A program made the position numbers and the translations under genes. From positions 558,001 through 622,000 of the forward strand of contig NZ_JAMXST010000003.1 in the NCBI RefSeq assembly GCF_024124905.1: 64,000 nt of DNA. The letters run 5' to 3'. Shown piece by piece: positions 33,499-42,511 of the stretch. The notes below the pieces were generated by a model. The model was not told the DNA's origin, did no database searches, and worked only from the letters and a program-made list of their open reading frames with translations. The first letter of the stretch is position 1, and every line of letters starts with the position of its first letter. This stretch comes from Cellulosimicrobium cellulans. GTDB lineage: Bacteria; Actinomycetota; Actinomycetes; Actinomycetales; Cellulomonadaceae.

Positions 33499-34679
33499 CG
33501 ACGCACCTCCACCCGGTCCGCCGTGGGGGTGCCCGACGGCGACCGGTCGCCGTCGCCGTGCGCGCCCGGTTCCCCAGCGCCCGGGCCGGGCGCGGGTCCG
33601 CCGGTCGCCGACGCCCGGGCCGTCGTCGGGCGCACGAGCGAGCGGCTGGCCGAGCGCGACCAGAACCACGCCTCCAGGCCGAGCAGCGCGACCAGCGCGA
33701 GCGCGAACGGCCAGACGACGGGGCGGTACGCCGTGACGTCGCGCCGGCCGTCGGCCGCGACCTGCTGCGGGTCGACGCCCGCGACGAGCGACGCCGTCTC
33801 CGACGGCTCCTGCCGGTGCACGTACGGGACGCCGAGCTGGTCCGCGAGCGTGGTGAGCGACTCCTCGTCGAGCACGGACAGCGCCTCCACGGGCTCGCCG
33901 TCCTCGCTCGGCTGCGACCAGTCGATGATGTACTCCGCCTCCTCGGGCTCGACGTCGGGGTCGTACTCCTTCATCCGGCCGCCCTCGGCGGTGCCGTAGC
34001 CGAGCACGGCGCCGCCGTCGACGAGCGGCGCCAGGTCGGCGAACGACCGCGGCTCGCCCTCCGCCGTCTGCTCGCCGTCGCTGAGGAAGAAGACGAGGCG
34101 CACGTTCGCCGGGTGCTGCTCGGCGGACCCCTGGAGCGCGGAGCGCAGCTCGTCGAGGGGCCGGTCGGTGAGGGAGCCCTGCGAGTACCGCGTGATCTCG
34201 CGGTGGAACGTGTCGGCCCACGACGTGATCGCGCGCGCGTCGGTCGTCAGGGGGAGCTGGCGCGAGGCCTGCGAGTCGAACGAGATGATCGAGTACCGGG
34301 CGCCGGGGATCGCCTCGGTGAGGCTCCTGATGTCGTGCCGCACGCCGTCGAGCCGCTCCTGGCCGCCCTCGGGCCCGTAGTCCTCGGCCGCCATGGACCC
34401 GGTGCGGTCGACGACGAAGAACATGTCGACGTTCGCGACCGACGTGTCGCGGTCCGTCGACGCGACCGACGGCGCGAGCCCGATGATCCCGAGCAGGACC
34501 ACCGCTCCGGCGCGGCGCAGCCAGGCCGCGCGCGGCGCGCCCGGGCGCGGGGCGCCGTCGGGCCCGGGGCGCCCCGCCACGACCGCCTGCCACACCGCGA
34601 GGCCGAGCAGGGGCAGGACGAGCAGCGCGAGCGCCCACACGGGCACGAGCGGCTGGAGGGTCAGCCCGGCGAGGTTCAT
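33495..34679 (-). CDS. VWA-domain membrane protein (Bat-like) 1
   Basis: A 394-residue protein with an N-terminal transmembrane pair (LVPVWALALLVLPLLGLAVW; AGAVVLLGIIGLAPSVAS), an outward-facing VWA domain (about 80-260) and a third helix near 320 (VWPFALALVALLGLEAWFW). The metal-ion site starts FFVVDRTGSMAAED, so it reads D-R-T-G-S in place of the usual D-x-S-x-S: one Ser is Thr-shifted but metal binding is still plausible. FFLSDGEQTAEGE supplies the later Asp. The Ser/Gly/Pro tail is disordered. It starts 7 bases after the other VWA gene. Confidence 0.85.
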   Translation of the reverse strand: MNLAGLTLQPLVPVWALALLVLPLLGLAVWQAVVAGRPGPDGAPRPGAPRAAWLRRAGAVVLLGIIGLAPSVASTDRDTSVANVDMFFVVDRTGSMAAEDYGPEGGQERLDGVRHDIRSLTEAIPGARYSIISFDSQASRQLPLTTDARAITSWADTFHREITRYSQGSLTDRPLDELRSALQGSAEQHPANVRLVFFLSDGEQTAEGEPRSFADLAPLVDGGAVLGYGTAEGGRMKEYDPDVEPEEAEYIIDWSQPSEDGEPVEALSVLDEESLTTLADQLGVPYVHRQEPSETASLVAGVDPQQVAADGRRDVTAYRPVVWPFALALVALLGLEAWFWSRSASRSLVRPTTARASATGGPAPGPGAGEPGAHGDGDRSPSGTPTADRVEVRR

Positions 34680-34686
34680 CGGTCCG

Positions 34687-35781
34687 TCACTCCTTCACCC
34701 GCCACGCGACCACGAGCAGCAGCGCGACGCCGAGGACCGCGACGAGGAACCAGCCCGCGGGCCGGTCCGTGACGATCACCTCGGGCGACGCGTCGAGCTC
34801 GACCGCCTGCTGCGCGACGACGTCGTCCACCATGCCCTGCACCGCGGCCGGGTCGTCGGCGAGGAAGTAGAGCCCGCCGCCGTCCTCGACCGTGCTGCGG
34901 TACTCGCTCTCCTCCGGGGTGCCCTCGTAGCGCTGCGACCCGCCGAAGATCCCGTGCAGCGTGATGTCGCGCGACGCGACGAGGTCGGCGGCCTGGGGGA
35001 GCGTGTAGATCGGCTCGCCCGAGACGTAGTTGTCGGTCGCGAGGATGATCGAGCGCGAGCGCTCCGTGTCCTCCGCGTCGAACTGGAGGGCGCAGCTCGC
35101 GAGCCCGTCGCCGATGAGGCTCGCACCGGAGAGGTTCGCCGTCGTCCCGGCGGTGAACTGCGCGTACTCGAGGATCTCCGCGTCGTCCGACCCACCGGTG
35201 TAGTCGAACGTCGACGGGTCCTTGTCGAGCGCGTCGATGCCGCCCTGGAGCTCCTCCTGCACGAGCGTGTAGTCGTCCGTGAGGGGGAAGACCGTGCGCG
35301 ACGACGAGTTGAAGATCGACAGCGCGATCCGCTCGCCCTCGAAGTTGTCCACGAGCTCCTGGAACACCTTGAGCACGGCGCCGTCGTACTCGATCATCGA
35401 GCCCGACACGTCCAGGCACAGCACGATGTCGCGCGTGCCGAGGCGGTCGACGACGACGTCCGTCTCGACCGGGCGTGCCGCGACGGCGCCCGCCCCGACG
35501 ACGGCGACGAGCAGCCCCGCCGCCGTGAGCCCCTGCAGCACGCGGTAGCGCCGCACCCACGCGGCGAACGCCGGCACGCGCGCGAGGTAGTCGGAGTTCG
35601 CCACCCAGAGCACGTCGGCGTCGGCGTCACGTCTCCGGCGGTGCCGGGCGAGCCACCAGGCGACCACGCCGGCGGCGAGCACGGCGACGACGAGCACGCC
35701 CCACAGCCACGGCCACAGGATGGACGCGCCCTGGGGACCGGGCACGACGGCGGTGCTCGTCGCGAGCGCGTGCCTCACCAT
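34687..35781 (-). CDS. VWA-domain membrane protein (Bat-like) 2
   Basis: A 364-residue protein with two N-terminal helices (ILWPWLWGVLVVAVLAAGVVAWWLA split; VLQGLTAAGLLVAVVGAGAVAA), a VWA domain with a full MIDAS (VLCLDVSGSM, D-x-S-x-S; later ASLIGDGLASC; LATDNYVSGEP) and a C-terminal helix (GWFLVAVLGVALLLVVAW). The VWA faces out of the cell. It overlaps the upstream gene by 7 bases. VWA pairs of this kind work with MoxR ATPases in assembly or stress functions; the substrate is unknown. Confidence 0.88.
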   Translation of the reverse strand: MVRHALATSTAVVPGPQGASILWPWLWGVLVVAVLAAGVVAWWLARHRRRRDADADVLWVANSDYLARVPAFAAWVRRYRVLQGLTAAGLLVAVVGAGAVAARPVETDVVVDRLGTRDIVLCLDVSGSMIEYDGAVLKVFQELVDNFEGERIALSIFNSSSRTVFPLTDDYTLVQEELQGGIDALDKDPSTFDYTGGSDDAEILEYAQFTAGTTANLSGASLIGDGLASCALQFDAEDTERSRSIILATDNYVSGEPIYTLPQAADLVASRDITLHGIFGGSQRYEGTPEESEYRSTVEDGGGLYFLADDPAAVQGMVDDVVAQQAVELDASPEVIVTDRPAGWFLVAVLGVALLLVVAWRVKE

Positions 35782-36278
35782 CCGCGCACCACCGATCGGG
35801 CACGGTCGATCGAGTCCTCCGCGTCGGTCGCGCGCGCGGCGGGGTCGTTGTCGTGGTCCGCGAACGACGGCCGGTAGTACCGCGCGATGACCTGCGTGAG
35901 GCGTCCCGCCTCGCCGATCTGCTGGATCTCCGAGAGCGTCATGGACGACGCGTCCTGCCCGAGCCGACCGGTCGCGAAACCCCGCATCTCGGCCGAGAGC
36001 GCGAGGTGCAGCGCGCGCTCGTCGAGCTCGCCCGCGCGGAAGCGTTCCGCGACGACGTCGAGGCGTCGCTCGTACTCGGCGCGCAGCGAGGCGTACGGGT
36101 CGTAGGGGCCGGTGGGGAGCCGGGGCGCGGGGGGTGGCACGGCCTTCTCCGCCGCGCTCGCGCGCGTCAGCCAGATCACGAGGAACACGACGGCGGCCGC
36201 CGCGAGGATCAGCACGATCCCCAGGACGGTCCACCACCCCGAGTAGCCCACGGGGTCGACGAGCTCATCGACGGGCAC
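35775..36278 (-). CDS. Single-TM protein of the MoxR/VWA operon
   Basis: A 167-residue protein: a short outer end, one transmembrane helix (WWTVLGIVLILAAAAVVFLV), then a cytoplasmic helical domain with YDPYASLRAEYERRLDVVAERFRAGELDERALHLALSAEMR in pieces, resembling the DUF4381/BatD-region proteins that sit between DUF58 and VWA genes. The start GTG (36278) lies inside the end of the DUF58 gene (14-base overlap). Function unknown, probably a scaffold. Confidence 0.72.
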   Translation of the reverse strand: MPVDELVDPVGYSGWWTVLGIVLILAAAAVVFLVIWLTRASAAEKAVPPPAPRLPTGPYDPYASLRAEYERRLDVVAERFRAGELDERALHLALSAEMRGFATGRLGQDASSMTLSEIQQIGEAGRLTQVIARYYRPSFADHDNDPAARATDAEDSIDRARSVVRGW

Positions 36279-37167
36279 GCTTCTGCCTCCCCAGGAGTTC
36301 GACGAACCGCTGCACGACGTCGTCCGACCCCTCGACGAGCACGCCCTCGACCTGGAGCGCGCGCAGGCGCTCCGCGACCTCGGCCCGCCGCGCGGCGAGG
36401 GCCTGGGCCGCGGACGCGGCGAGCGCGGCCCGGCCGCGCAGAAACGCCGGCAGGCGCAGCGTCCCGTCCACGTCCGCGACCTCGCCCGTGGCGTGCGGCC
36501 CCGCACCCGCGCCGACGGGGGACAGGTCCGCGATCTGGACGACCATGACCTCGTGGCGCACGCGCAACGACCGCAGGAGCTGCTCGTGCTCGGCTCCCGG
36601 GCGCGCCTCGTCGGTCACGACCACGACCAGCGAGCGGCGCCGGAACGCGGACCGGGCGCGGTCGAGCGGGCGCGCGAGGTCGCTCGCGGGCGCGTCGGGC
36701 CGCCACAGGTCCTCCACCGTGCGCAGCAGCACCTCGAGGTCCTGCGTGCTCGCGCGGGGCGGGAGCTGGACGAGCCGCCGGGCGTCGCCCGCGACGAGCG
36801 CGACACGGTCGCCCCGGTCGCGCGCGAGGTACGCGACGAGCGCGCAGCAGAAGCTCGCGATCTCCGCCTTGGTCTCGCCGCTCGGGGCGGTCGCGCCCAT
36901 CGTGCGGCCGGTGTCGACCACGAGCACGAGGTTGAGGTTCGACTCGCGCACGAACCGGCGGATGATCGGGAGCCCCGCGCGCGCCGACGACTTCCAGTCG
37001 ATGTCGCCGACGTCCTCGCCGGGCGCGTACAGGTGCAGGTCGTCGAAGTCCTGGCCGTGCCCCTTGAAGACCGACCGGTGCCGTCCCTCGAGCAGGCCGG
37101 ACGCCCGGCGCGCGACCGGGAGGTCGAGCCGGGCCCGGACCTGGGCGAGACGGGAGACGTCGGGCAC
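36265..37167 (-). CDS. DUF58 domain protein
   Basis: A 300-residue cytoplasmic protein. GRHRSVFKGHGQDFDDLHLY, APGEDVGDIDWKSSARAG and PIIRRFVRESNLNLVLVVDTGRTM are the DUF58 signature followed by a VWA-like strand with DTGRT in place of a strict MIDAS. It belongs beside MoxR in nearly all such operons. The start is the GTG at 37167, 32 bases after moxR. Confidence 0.92.
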   Translation of the reverse strand: MPDVSRLAQVRARLDLPVARRASGLLEGRHRSVFKGHGQDFDDLHLYAPGEDVGDIDWKSSARAGLPIIRRFVRESNLNLVLVVDTGRTMGATAPSGETKAEIASFCCALVAYLARDRGDRVALVAGDARRLVQLPPRASTQDLEVLLRTVEDLWRPDAPASDLARPLDRARSAFRRRSLVVVVTDEARPGAEHEQLLRSLRVRHEVMVVQIADLSPVGAGAGPHATGEVADVDGTLRLPAFLRGRAALAASAAQALAARRAEVAERLRALQVEGVLVEGSDDVVQRFVELLGRQKRARR

Positions 37168-37199
37168 GTGGTGCTCTCTCGAGACGGTGAGGGGGACGC

Positions 37200-38198
37200 T
37201 CAGGGCGTGGGGACGGCGTCGAACACCGCGTCCACGAGCTGCTCCGGCGGCACGTTGTTGGCGAGCGCGTCGAACGTGCGCACCAGGCGGTGCCGCAGCA
37301 CCGAGTAGCGCACGGCCTTGATGTCGTCCGGGATGACGTACGCGCGGCCCGCCAGGATCGCGAGCGCCTGGCCCACGCGCATGAGCGCGATGCCGCCGCG
37401 CGGCGACGCGCCCACGCGCACGTGACGGTCGAGCCCGGGGATCGGGCGCGGGCCGGACAGCCGCGTCGTGTTGATGAGGTCGACGACGTACCGCTTGATC
37501 GAGTCGTCCACGTACACGTCGTCCACGAGGCCGCGCAGGAAGCGGACGTCGTCGAGCGAGATCGGCTGCGCGGTGAGGGGCTGCGTCATCTGCCCGGTCG
37601 CGATGCGCTGGAGGATCTCGAGCTCCTGCGGCGGCGTCGGGTAGGTGAGCACCTCCTTCATGAGGAAGCGGTCCATCTGGGCCTCGGGCAGCACGTAGGT
37701 GCCCTCCTCCTCGATGGGGTTCTGCGTCGCGAGGACCATGAACGGGTCGGGCAGCGAGAAGTTCTCGCCCCCGATGGACGTCTGCTTCTCCTGCATCGCC
37801 TCGAGCATCGCCGACTGCGTCTTGGCCGAGGAGCGGTTGATCTCGTCGAGCAGCACGACGTTGGCGTGCACCGGGCCGAGCTGGGTCGTGAACTCGCCGG
37901 TCGCGTAGTTGAAGATCTGCGTGCCGACGATGTCGTTCGGCATGAGGTCCGGCGTGCACTGGATGCGGTGGAACGAGCCGTCGACCGCGGCCGCGAGCGT
38001 CTGCGCCGCCGTCGTCTTGGCGAGCCCCGGCACCGACTCGAGCAGGATGTGGCCGCCCGCGAGGAGGGAGCTGACCAGCGCCGTGCGCAGCGCGTCCTGG
38101 CCCACGACGCGCTGGTCGAAGACCTGGCCGACGCGCTTGAGCAGGTGGCTCGCGCGGTCGAGGTCCTGCGTCGAGATGCTGCCGTGCCCTGCGGCCAT
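37200..38198 (-). CDS. MoxR family AAA+ ATPase
   Basis: A 332-residue chaperone-like ATPase. Walker A is LLESVPGLAKTTAAQTLA (G-x4-K-T), Walker B VVLLDEINRSSAKTQ, followed by ATQNPIEEEGTYVLPEAQMDRF with sensor 1 and the MoxR signature, and sensor 2 region SPRGGIALMRVGQA. It heads the operon MoxR - DUF58 - TM protein - VWA - VWA - TPR. The ATG has GGAGG upstream. In other systems MoxR/VWA pairs fold or insert metal into partner enzymes; here the partner is not visible. Confidence 0.95.
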   Translation of the reverse strand: MAAGHGSISTQDLDRASHLLKRVGQVFDQRVVGQDALRTALVSSLLAGGHILLESVPGLAKTTAAQTLAAAVDGSFHRIQCTPDLMPNDIVGTQIFNYATGEFTTQLGPVHANVVLLDEINRSSAKTQSAMLEAMQEKQTSIGGENFSLPDPFMVLATQNPIEEEGTYVLPEAQMDRFLMKEVLTYPTPPQELEILQRIATGQMTQPLTAQPISLDDVRFLRGLVDDVYVDDSIKRYVVDLINTTRLSGPRPIPGLDRHVRVGASPRGGIALMRVGQALAILAGRAYVIPDDIKAVRYSVLRHRLVRTFDALANNVPPEQLVDAVFDAVPTP

Positions 38199-38448
38199 CG
38201 ATCGTCCTCCGGGTCGTGCGTGGTCGTGCGGGTGTGGTCCCGTGCGCGGCCGGAGGGGTGTGGACGGTGCGTCGCGAGCCCCCGGCGAACCCGGCCCAGT
38301 ATGCCAGCGCGGCCCGCGTCGGACCGGGCGTCGTCCACAGGTCCGGGTGGGGAGAGGTCCCCACCGGGGAGGGCTCGGACCTTCCCCACCGGGGGGCGTC
38401 CGCGCGCTCGTCGGGAATGTCGGGCGAGCGTCGCGGGGTTGGCCCGGC

Positions 38449-38964
38449 ATGAGCCACGACGCCGTCGGGACGACCGACGCCACCGCCACCGCCCTGTCCA
38501 CCCCCACCGGCACCGCCCTCGACCGCCTCGGCGAGCCCGCGCTCCTCGCGCTCGTCGCCGCCCGCCGCCAGGGCGTGCTCGCCACGGTCAAGAAGGACGG
38601 GCGCCCCCAGCTCTCCAACGTCCTCTACGCGTGGGACCCCGACGCGGGCGTCGCGCGCGTCTCCGTCACCGCCGACCGTGCCAAGACCCGCAACGCCGCG
38701 CGCGACCCGCGCGTCTCGCTCCAGGTGAGCGCCGAGGACTTCTGGAGCTACGCCGTCGTCGAGGGGGACGCGGAGCTGAGCGCCGTCGCGCTCGACCCGC
38801 ACGACGACGCCGCCGACGAGCTCGTCGAGACGTTCCGCGCCGCCTCCGGGAGCGAGCACCCCGACTGGGAGGAGTTCCGGCGCGCGATGGTCGCCGACCG
38901 CCGTCAGGTGCTGCGCCTGCGCGCGACGCGGGTCTACGGGATGGCGCGGCTGCCGCGACCGTGA
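38449..38964 (+). CDS. PPOX-class F420-dependent oxidoreductase
   Basis: A 171-residue split-barrel flavin/deazaflavin protein. LVAARRQGVLATVKKDGRPQLSNVLYAWD, RVSVTADRAKTRNAARDPRVSLQVSAEDFWSYAVVEGDAEL (each shown by its blocks) are typical of the F420-binding branch of the family. It probably reduces an unknown small molecule. It is divergent from moxR across a 250-bp gap that shows only short GC hairpins. F420 rather than FMN is inferred from family likeness. Confidence 0.85.
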   Translation: MSHDAVGTTDATATALSTPTGTALDRLGEPALLALVAARRQGVLATVKKDGRPQLSNVLYAWDPDAGVARVSVTADRAKTRNAARDPRVSLQVSAEDFWSYAVVEGDAELSAVALDPHDDAADELVETFRAASGSEHPDWEEFRRAMVADRRQVLRLRATRVYGMARLPRP

Positions 38965-39032
38965 GGCGGCCGTGAGAGCGGTCGTCCACAGGCGATGACC
39001 GGAGGGGTCCGCGCGCTCGATACCCTGGTCCG

Positions 39033-41186
39033 GTGACCACGACTGCCCTGCGCCGCGCGCCGTCGGACGCCCGACCCGCGAACCCGTGGTGGCTCGTCCT
39101 CGCCGGACCGTTCGCCGTCGTCGTCGCCGTCGTCGCGGTGCTCGCCGCCGGCGCGTTCTCGGCCGCGTTCACCGTCCCCGCCGGCTTCCCCGACCCGGGC
39201 GCGCTCGCGCGCCTCGGCACCCCGGTCGTCACGGTCCTCACCGAGCTCGCCGTCGCGCTGACGCTCGGCTCGCTCGTCCTCGCGGCGTGCGTGCTGCCCG
39301 CCGGGACGCCCGTGCGCAAGGCGCTCGGGGTCGCGGGCGCGTCGGCCGCGACGTGGGCGGTGCTGTCGGTCGCGCAGGTCGTGCTGCGCTACTCCTCGAT
39401 CTCGAGCACGCCGATCACGGGCCCGACGTTCGGCGACCAGCTCGGCCTCTTCGTCTCGCAGGTCAGCCTGGGCCGCAACTACCTCGCGATCATCGTCGTC
39501 GCGGCGCTGACGTCCGCCGCGGCGCTCGCCGTGCGCGGCGCCACGGGAGCCATGTGGACGGCCGCCCTCGCGCTCGTCGCGATCGCGATGCAGGCCAACA
39601 CGGGCCACGCGGCCGGCGCCGTGAGCCACGAGCTCGCCGTCTCGTCGATGTTCCTCCACCTGGCCGGCGCGGCGCTCTGGGTCGGTGGCCTGGGGACGCT
39701 CGCCGTCGTGCGCGTGCGCGGCGGGCTGGGACGTGCGGACTTCGCGGCGTCCGTCGCGCGGTACTCCGCGATCGCGCTGTGGTGCTACGTCGCCGTCGCC
39801 GTCTCGGGCATCGCGAACGCGAGCATCCGGGTCGACACGCTCGCGGGCCTCACCACCGACTACGGCATCCTCCTGCTCACCAAGCTCGCGCTGCTGCTGG
39901 TCCTCGGCGCCGTGGGCTTCGCGCACCGCGAGCTCGTCGTGCGGCGGCTCTCCGGCCCGACGGCGGTCGCGCGGCCGAGCGGCGACCGTGCGTCGTCGAA
40001 GGGCTCGTCGACGGCCGCTGCCAAGGGCTCGTCGAAGGGCTCGTCGGGCAAGGCAGCGAAGGGGGCGACGTCGTCCGGGGGTGCGAAGGGCGCCGCGGCG
40101 GAGGGCACGCGGTGGCTGTTCTGGCGCCTCGTCGCGGTCGAGCTCGCGATCATGGGTGCGGTGTCCGGGGTCGCCGTCGCGCTCGGGTCGACCGCGCCGC
40201 CGGTGCCGCAGGAGGAGCCGCTCGACACCTCCGCCGCATACCAGGTGACGGGGCACGCGCTGCCGCCGGAGCCGACGCTCGCGCGCTGGTTCACCGAGTG
40301 GCGCTGGGACCTGCTGCCCGCGTTCGCGTGCGTCGCGGCGCTCGTCGTCTACCTGCGGTGGGTGCGCCGCCTCGCGAAGCGCGGCGACTCCTGGTCGGTG
40401 GGCCGCACGGTCTCGTGGTGCGTCGGCATCCTCGTCCTCTTCTGGGTGACGTCGGGCGGGCCGGCCATGTACGGGCACGTGCTGTTCAGCGCGCACATGG
40501 TCCAGCACATGATCCTCGCGATGGTCGTGCCGATCTTCCTCGTGCTCGCGGCGCCCGTGACGCTGCTCCTGCGGGCGGTGCCGCCGCGCAAGGACGGGTC
40601 GCGCGGCCCGCGCGAGTGGGTGCTCGCCATCGTGACGTCGCGCGTGGGCCAGTTCTTCGCGAACCCGATCGTCGCCGCCGTGAACTTCGCCGGCTCGATG
40701 ATCGTCTTCTACTACACGCCCGCGTTCGAGTACGCCCTGACGACGTACGCCGGGCACCTCGCGATGCTCGCGCACTTCACGCTCGCGGGGTACCTGTTCG
40801 CCAACGCGCTCGTCGGGATCGACCCCGGTCCGCACCGCCCGCCCTACCCGCAGCGCCTGCTCCTGCTCTTCGCGACCATGGCGTTCCACGCGTTCTTCGG
40901 CGTCGCGCTGACGTCGGGCGAGGTGCTGCTCGTGCCCGAGTGGTTCGGTCTGCTCGGCCGCGAGTGGGGCCCGAGCGCGATCGCCGACCAGCAGCGCGGC
41001 GGCGGCGTGGCCTGGGGCATCGGCGAGCTCCCGACGCTCATCCTCGCCATCGTCGTCGCGGTCATGTGGACGCGCTCCGACGAGCGCGAGGCCAAGCGTC
41101 GGGACCGCCAGGCCGACCGCGACGGCGACGCCGAGCTCCAGGAGTACAACGCGATGCTCGCGGAGATGTCGAAGCGCGACGACTGA
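39033..41186 (+). CDS. CopD-CtaG fusion copper membrane protein
   Basis: A 717-residue polytopic protein. The N-terminal half (about 1-310) has the CopD-type copper-resistance fold (HELAVSSMFLHLAGAALWVGG, with His in helices). A Ser/Lys/Gly-rich hinge (about 315-360) follows. The C-terminal half (about 410-680) is caa3-type CtaG (GPAMYGHVLFSAHMVQHMIL, PVTLLLRAVPPRK, YAGHLAMLAHFTLAGYLF), rich in His/Met. It likely moves copper across the membrane or delivers it to cytochrome oxidase. The start GTG follows TACCCT by 6 bases with no ribosome site, so it is probably leaderless. Confidence 0.9.
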   Translation: MTTTALRRAPSDARPANPWWLVLAGPFAVVVAVVAVLAAGAFSAAFTVPAGFPDPGALARLGTPVVTVLTELAVALTLGSLVLAACVLPAGTPVRKALGVAGASAATWAVLSVAQVVLRYSSISSTPITGPTFGDQLGLFVSQVSLGRNYLAIIVVAALTSAAALAVRGATGAMWTAALALVAIAMQANTGHAAGAVSHELAVSSMFLHLAGAALWVGGLGTLAVVRVRGGLGRADFAASVARYSAIALWCYVAVAVSGIANASIRVDTLAGLTTDYGILLLTKLALLLVLGAVGFAHRELVVRRLSGPTAVARPSGDRASSKGSSTAAAKGSSKGSSGKAAKGATSSGGAKGAAAEGTRWLFWRLVAVELAIMGAVSGVAVALGSTAPPVPQEEPLDTSAAYQVTGHALPPEPTLARWFTEWRWDLLPAFACVAALVVYLRWVRRLAKRGDSWSVGRTVSWCVGILVLFWVTSGGPAMYGHVLFSAHMVQHMILAMVVPIFLVLAAPVTLLLRAVPPRKDGSRGPREWVLAIVTSRVGQFFANPIVAAVNFAGSMIVFYYTPAFEYALTTYAGHLAMLAHFTLAGYLFANALVGIDPGPHRPPYPQRLLLLFATMAFHAFFGVALTSGEVLLVPEWFGLLGREWGPSAIADQQRGGGVAWGIGELPTLILAIVVAVMWTRSDEREAKRRDRQADRDGDAELQEYNAMLAEMSKRDD

Positions 41187-41203
41187 CCCCACCCCCTACC
41201 CGC

Positions 41204-41258
41204 CGAACACGACGTTGCTGGCGTTCTCGGGCCGATCACGACAGCAACCTCGCGTTCG
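41204..41258. repeat. Family A palindrome, copy 3
   Basis: Bases 41204-41224 (CGAACACGACGTTGCTGGCG) pair with 41238-41258 with three mismatches over a 13-base loop. The stop codon of the next minus-strand gene lies at 41236-41238, so its last codons are read from this repeat. Confidence 0.8.
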
Positions 41259-42306
41259 ACGGCGCGGAGCCTCGTGCTCGATCGAGGTGGCGACGCAGCG
41301 AGGTCGTCATGCGACCCGGTCGGCTCGTCCCGGGCTGCGTCAGGTCCCGACCCGTGAAGCGGAGGACCTCCACCCCGCCGTGCGTCACGAGCGCGTTCTG
41401 ACGCGAGCGGTCGCGGAGGAGCGCGTCGGGCGAGCCGTGGACGTCCGTGCCGTCCATCTCGCCGATCAGCCACCGCCCTCGGGGCAGCCGCCACCCGAGA
41501 TCTCCACGCCCGACGAACGCGCCGTCGTCGACCACCTCGACCTGGAGGTCGTCGGGTGCCAGCCCGACGTCCGCGCACTCGAGGCGAGCGAACGTCTCGA
41601 GCGGTGACTCGGACCGTGCGTCCGCCTCGGCCCACCAGGCGTGCGTCCGCGCGACACCCCGCCGCCCACGGGCCAGGTCGTGGGCGCGAGCCAGGCCTTC
41701 GGCGTCGAGGAGCCCGAGATGGCCGACGCTGTCCATCGCCGCGACGGCGCGCCGCCGACCCATCTCGGGGACTGCCTGGGCCAGCGCCCAGTCAGGGCTC
41801 GCGACGTAGCGGCCGTCGACCTGGACGACGGTCATCCCGTCGTCGAATTGGCGCAGCCGGATCCCGTCGCGCGGCAGCGCTCCCCGTGCCCCGGGGAGCG
41901 TCGCCTGCGGCACGACGCCCGTGCTGATCCCCTGGACACCGAGCAGGACGAGCGCGCACGGTCCGACGGCGATCGCCTCGGGTCCGTACGCGAGGAGCGC
42001 GAGCCAGGCGGCGCGGCGCCGACGGTGGTCGTGCACCCGGGGGTCCGACGGCGCGAACAGCCCCGGCGTCGCCTCGAACACCCCTCGCGTGGGTCGGCGC
42101 CAGCGGCCCTGGTCGACGAGTCGCGAGCGGCGGTTCGCGTTCACACCGTGCGCGTCGCACTGCGAGGCGGAGACGAGCCCGGCCTGACGCTCGGCGAGGA
42201 CGAGGAGCTCGGTCGGGACCGTGGTCAGTGTGCGCACCTCCGGATCTGACCAGAGACGCGCCCGGCCGCGCACCGGCGGGATGCGCAGGCTGTGGACAGC
42301 GATCAC
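41236..42306 (-). CDS. AbiEi-like antitoxin-domain / DUF559-like nuclease-fold protein
   Basis: A 356-residue protein with an N-terminal winged helix of the AbiEi type (LLVLAERQAGLVSASQCDAH, RSRLVDQGRWRRPTRGVF), a middle domain (LLAYGPEAIAVGPCALVLLG) and a C-terminal restriction-fold (DUF559/Vsr-like) domain with E in SPLETFARLE, D in GRGDLGW, E/D in LIGEMDGTDVHG and EVLRFTGRDL. Such proteins occur singly in many actinobacteria; no AbiEii toxin gene is adjacent. The last eight residues come from palindrome copy 3. The GTG at 42306 is tentative; a GTG at about 42236 has GGAG right before it. Confidence 0.75.
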   Translation of the reverse strand: MIAVHSLRIPPVRGRARLWSDPEVRTLTTVPTELLVLAERQAGLVSASQCDAHGVNANRRSRLVDQGRWRRPTRGVFEATPGLFAPSDPRVHDHRRRRAAWLALLAYGPEAIAVGPCALVLLGVQGISTGVVPQATLPGARGALPRDGIRLRQFDDGMTVVQVDGRYVASPDWALAQAVPEMGRRRAVAAMDSVGHLGLLDAEGLARAHDLARGRRGVARTHAWWAEADARSESPLETFARLECADVGLAPDDLQVEVVDDGAFVGRGDLGWRLPRGRWLIGEMDGTDVHGSPDALLRDRSRQNALVTHGGVEVLRFTGRDLTQPGTSRPGRMTTSLRRHLDRARGSAPSNARLLS

Positions 42307-42409
42307 GGAACGGGCCCTGTGGACGGCCCCGTTCCGCGTACCCCAGGACGACAGCCCGAGCTCTCGGCGCGCGCGGGCGCCCCGACCACGACCTTGCGCG
42401 GTGTCGAGG

Positions 42410-42454
42410 ACGAGGTTGCTGTCGTTCTAGGCCCCAGAACGACAGCAACCTCGT
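42410..42454. repeat. Family A palindrome, copy 4
   Basis: Bases 42410-42428 (ACGAGGTTGCTGTCGTTCT) and 42436-42454 are perfect inverted copies, 19 bp, over a 7-base loop, with looser pairing outside. It lies between two divergent gene starts, so it is not a 3'-end terminator here. Confidence 0.85.
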
Positions 42455-42511
42455 GTTCGGCAAGGTCGGGGTGGGGGCGAGGGAGGGTCGCTGCCGTGAT
42501 AGGACGTACGG

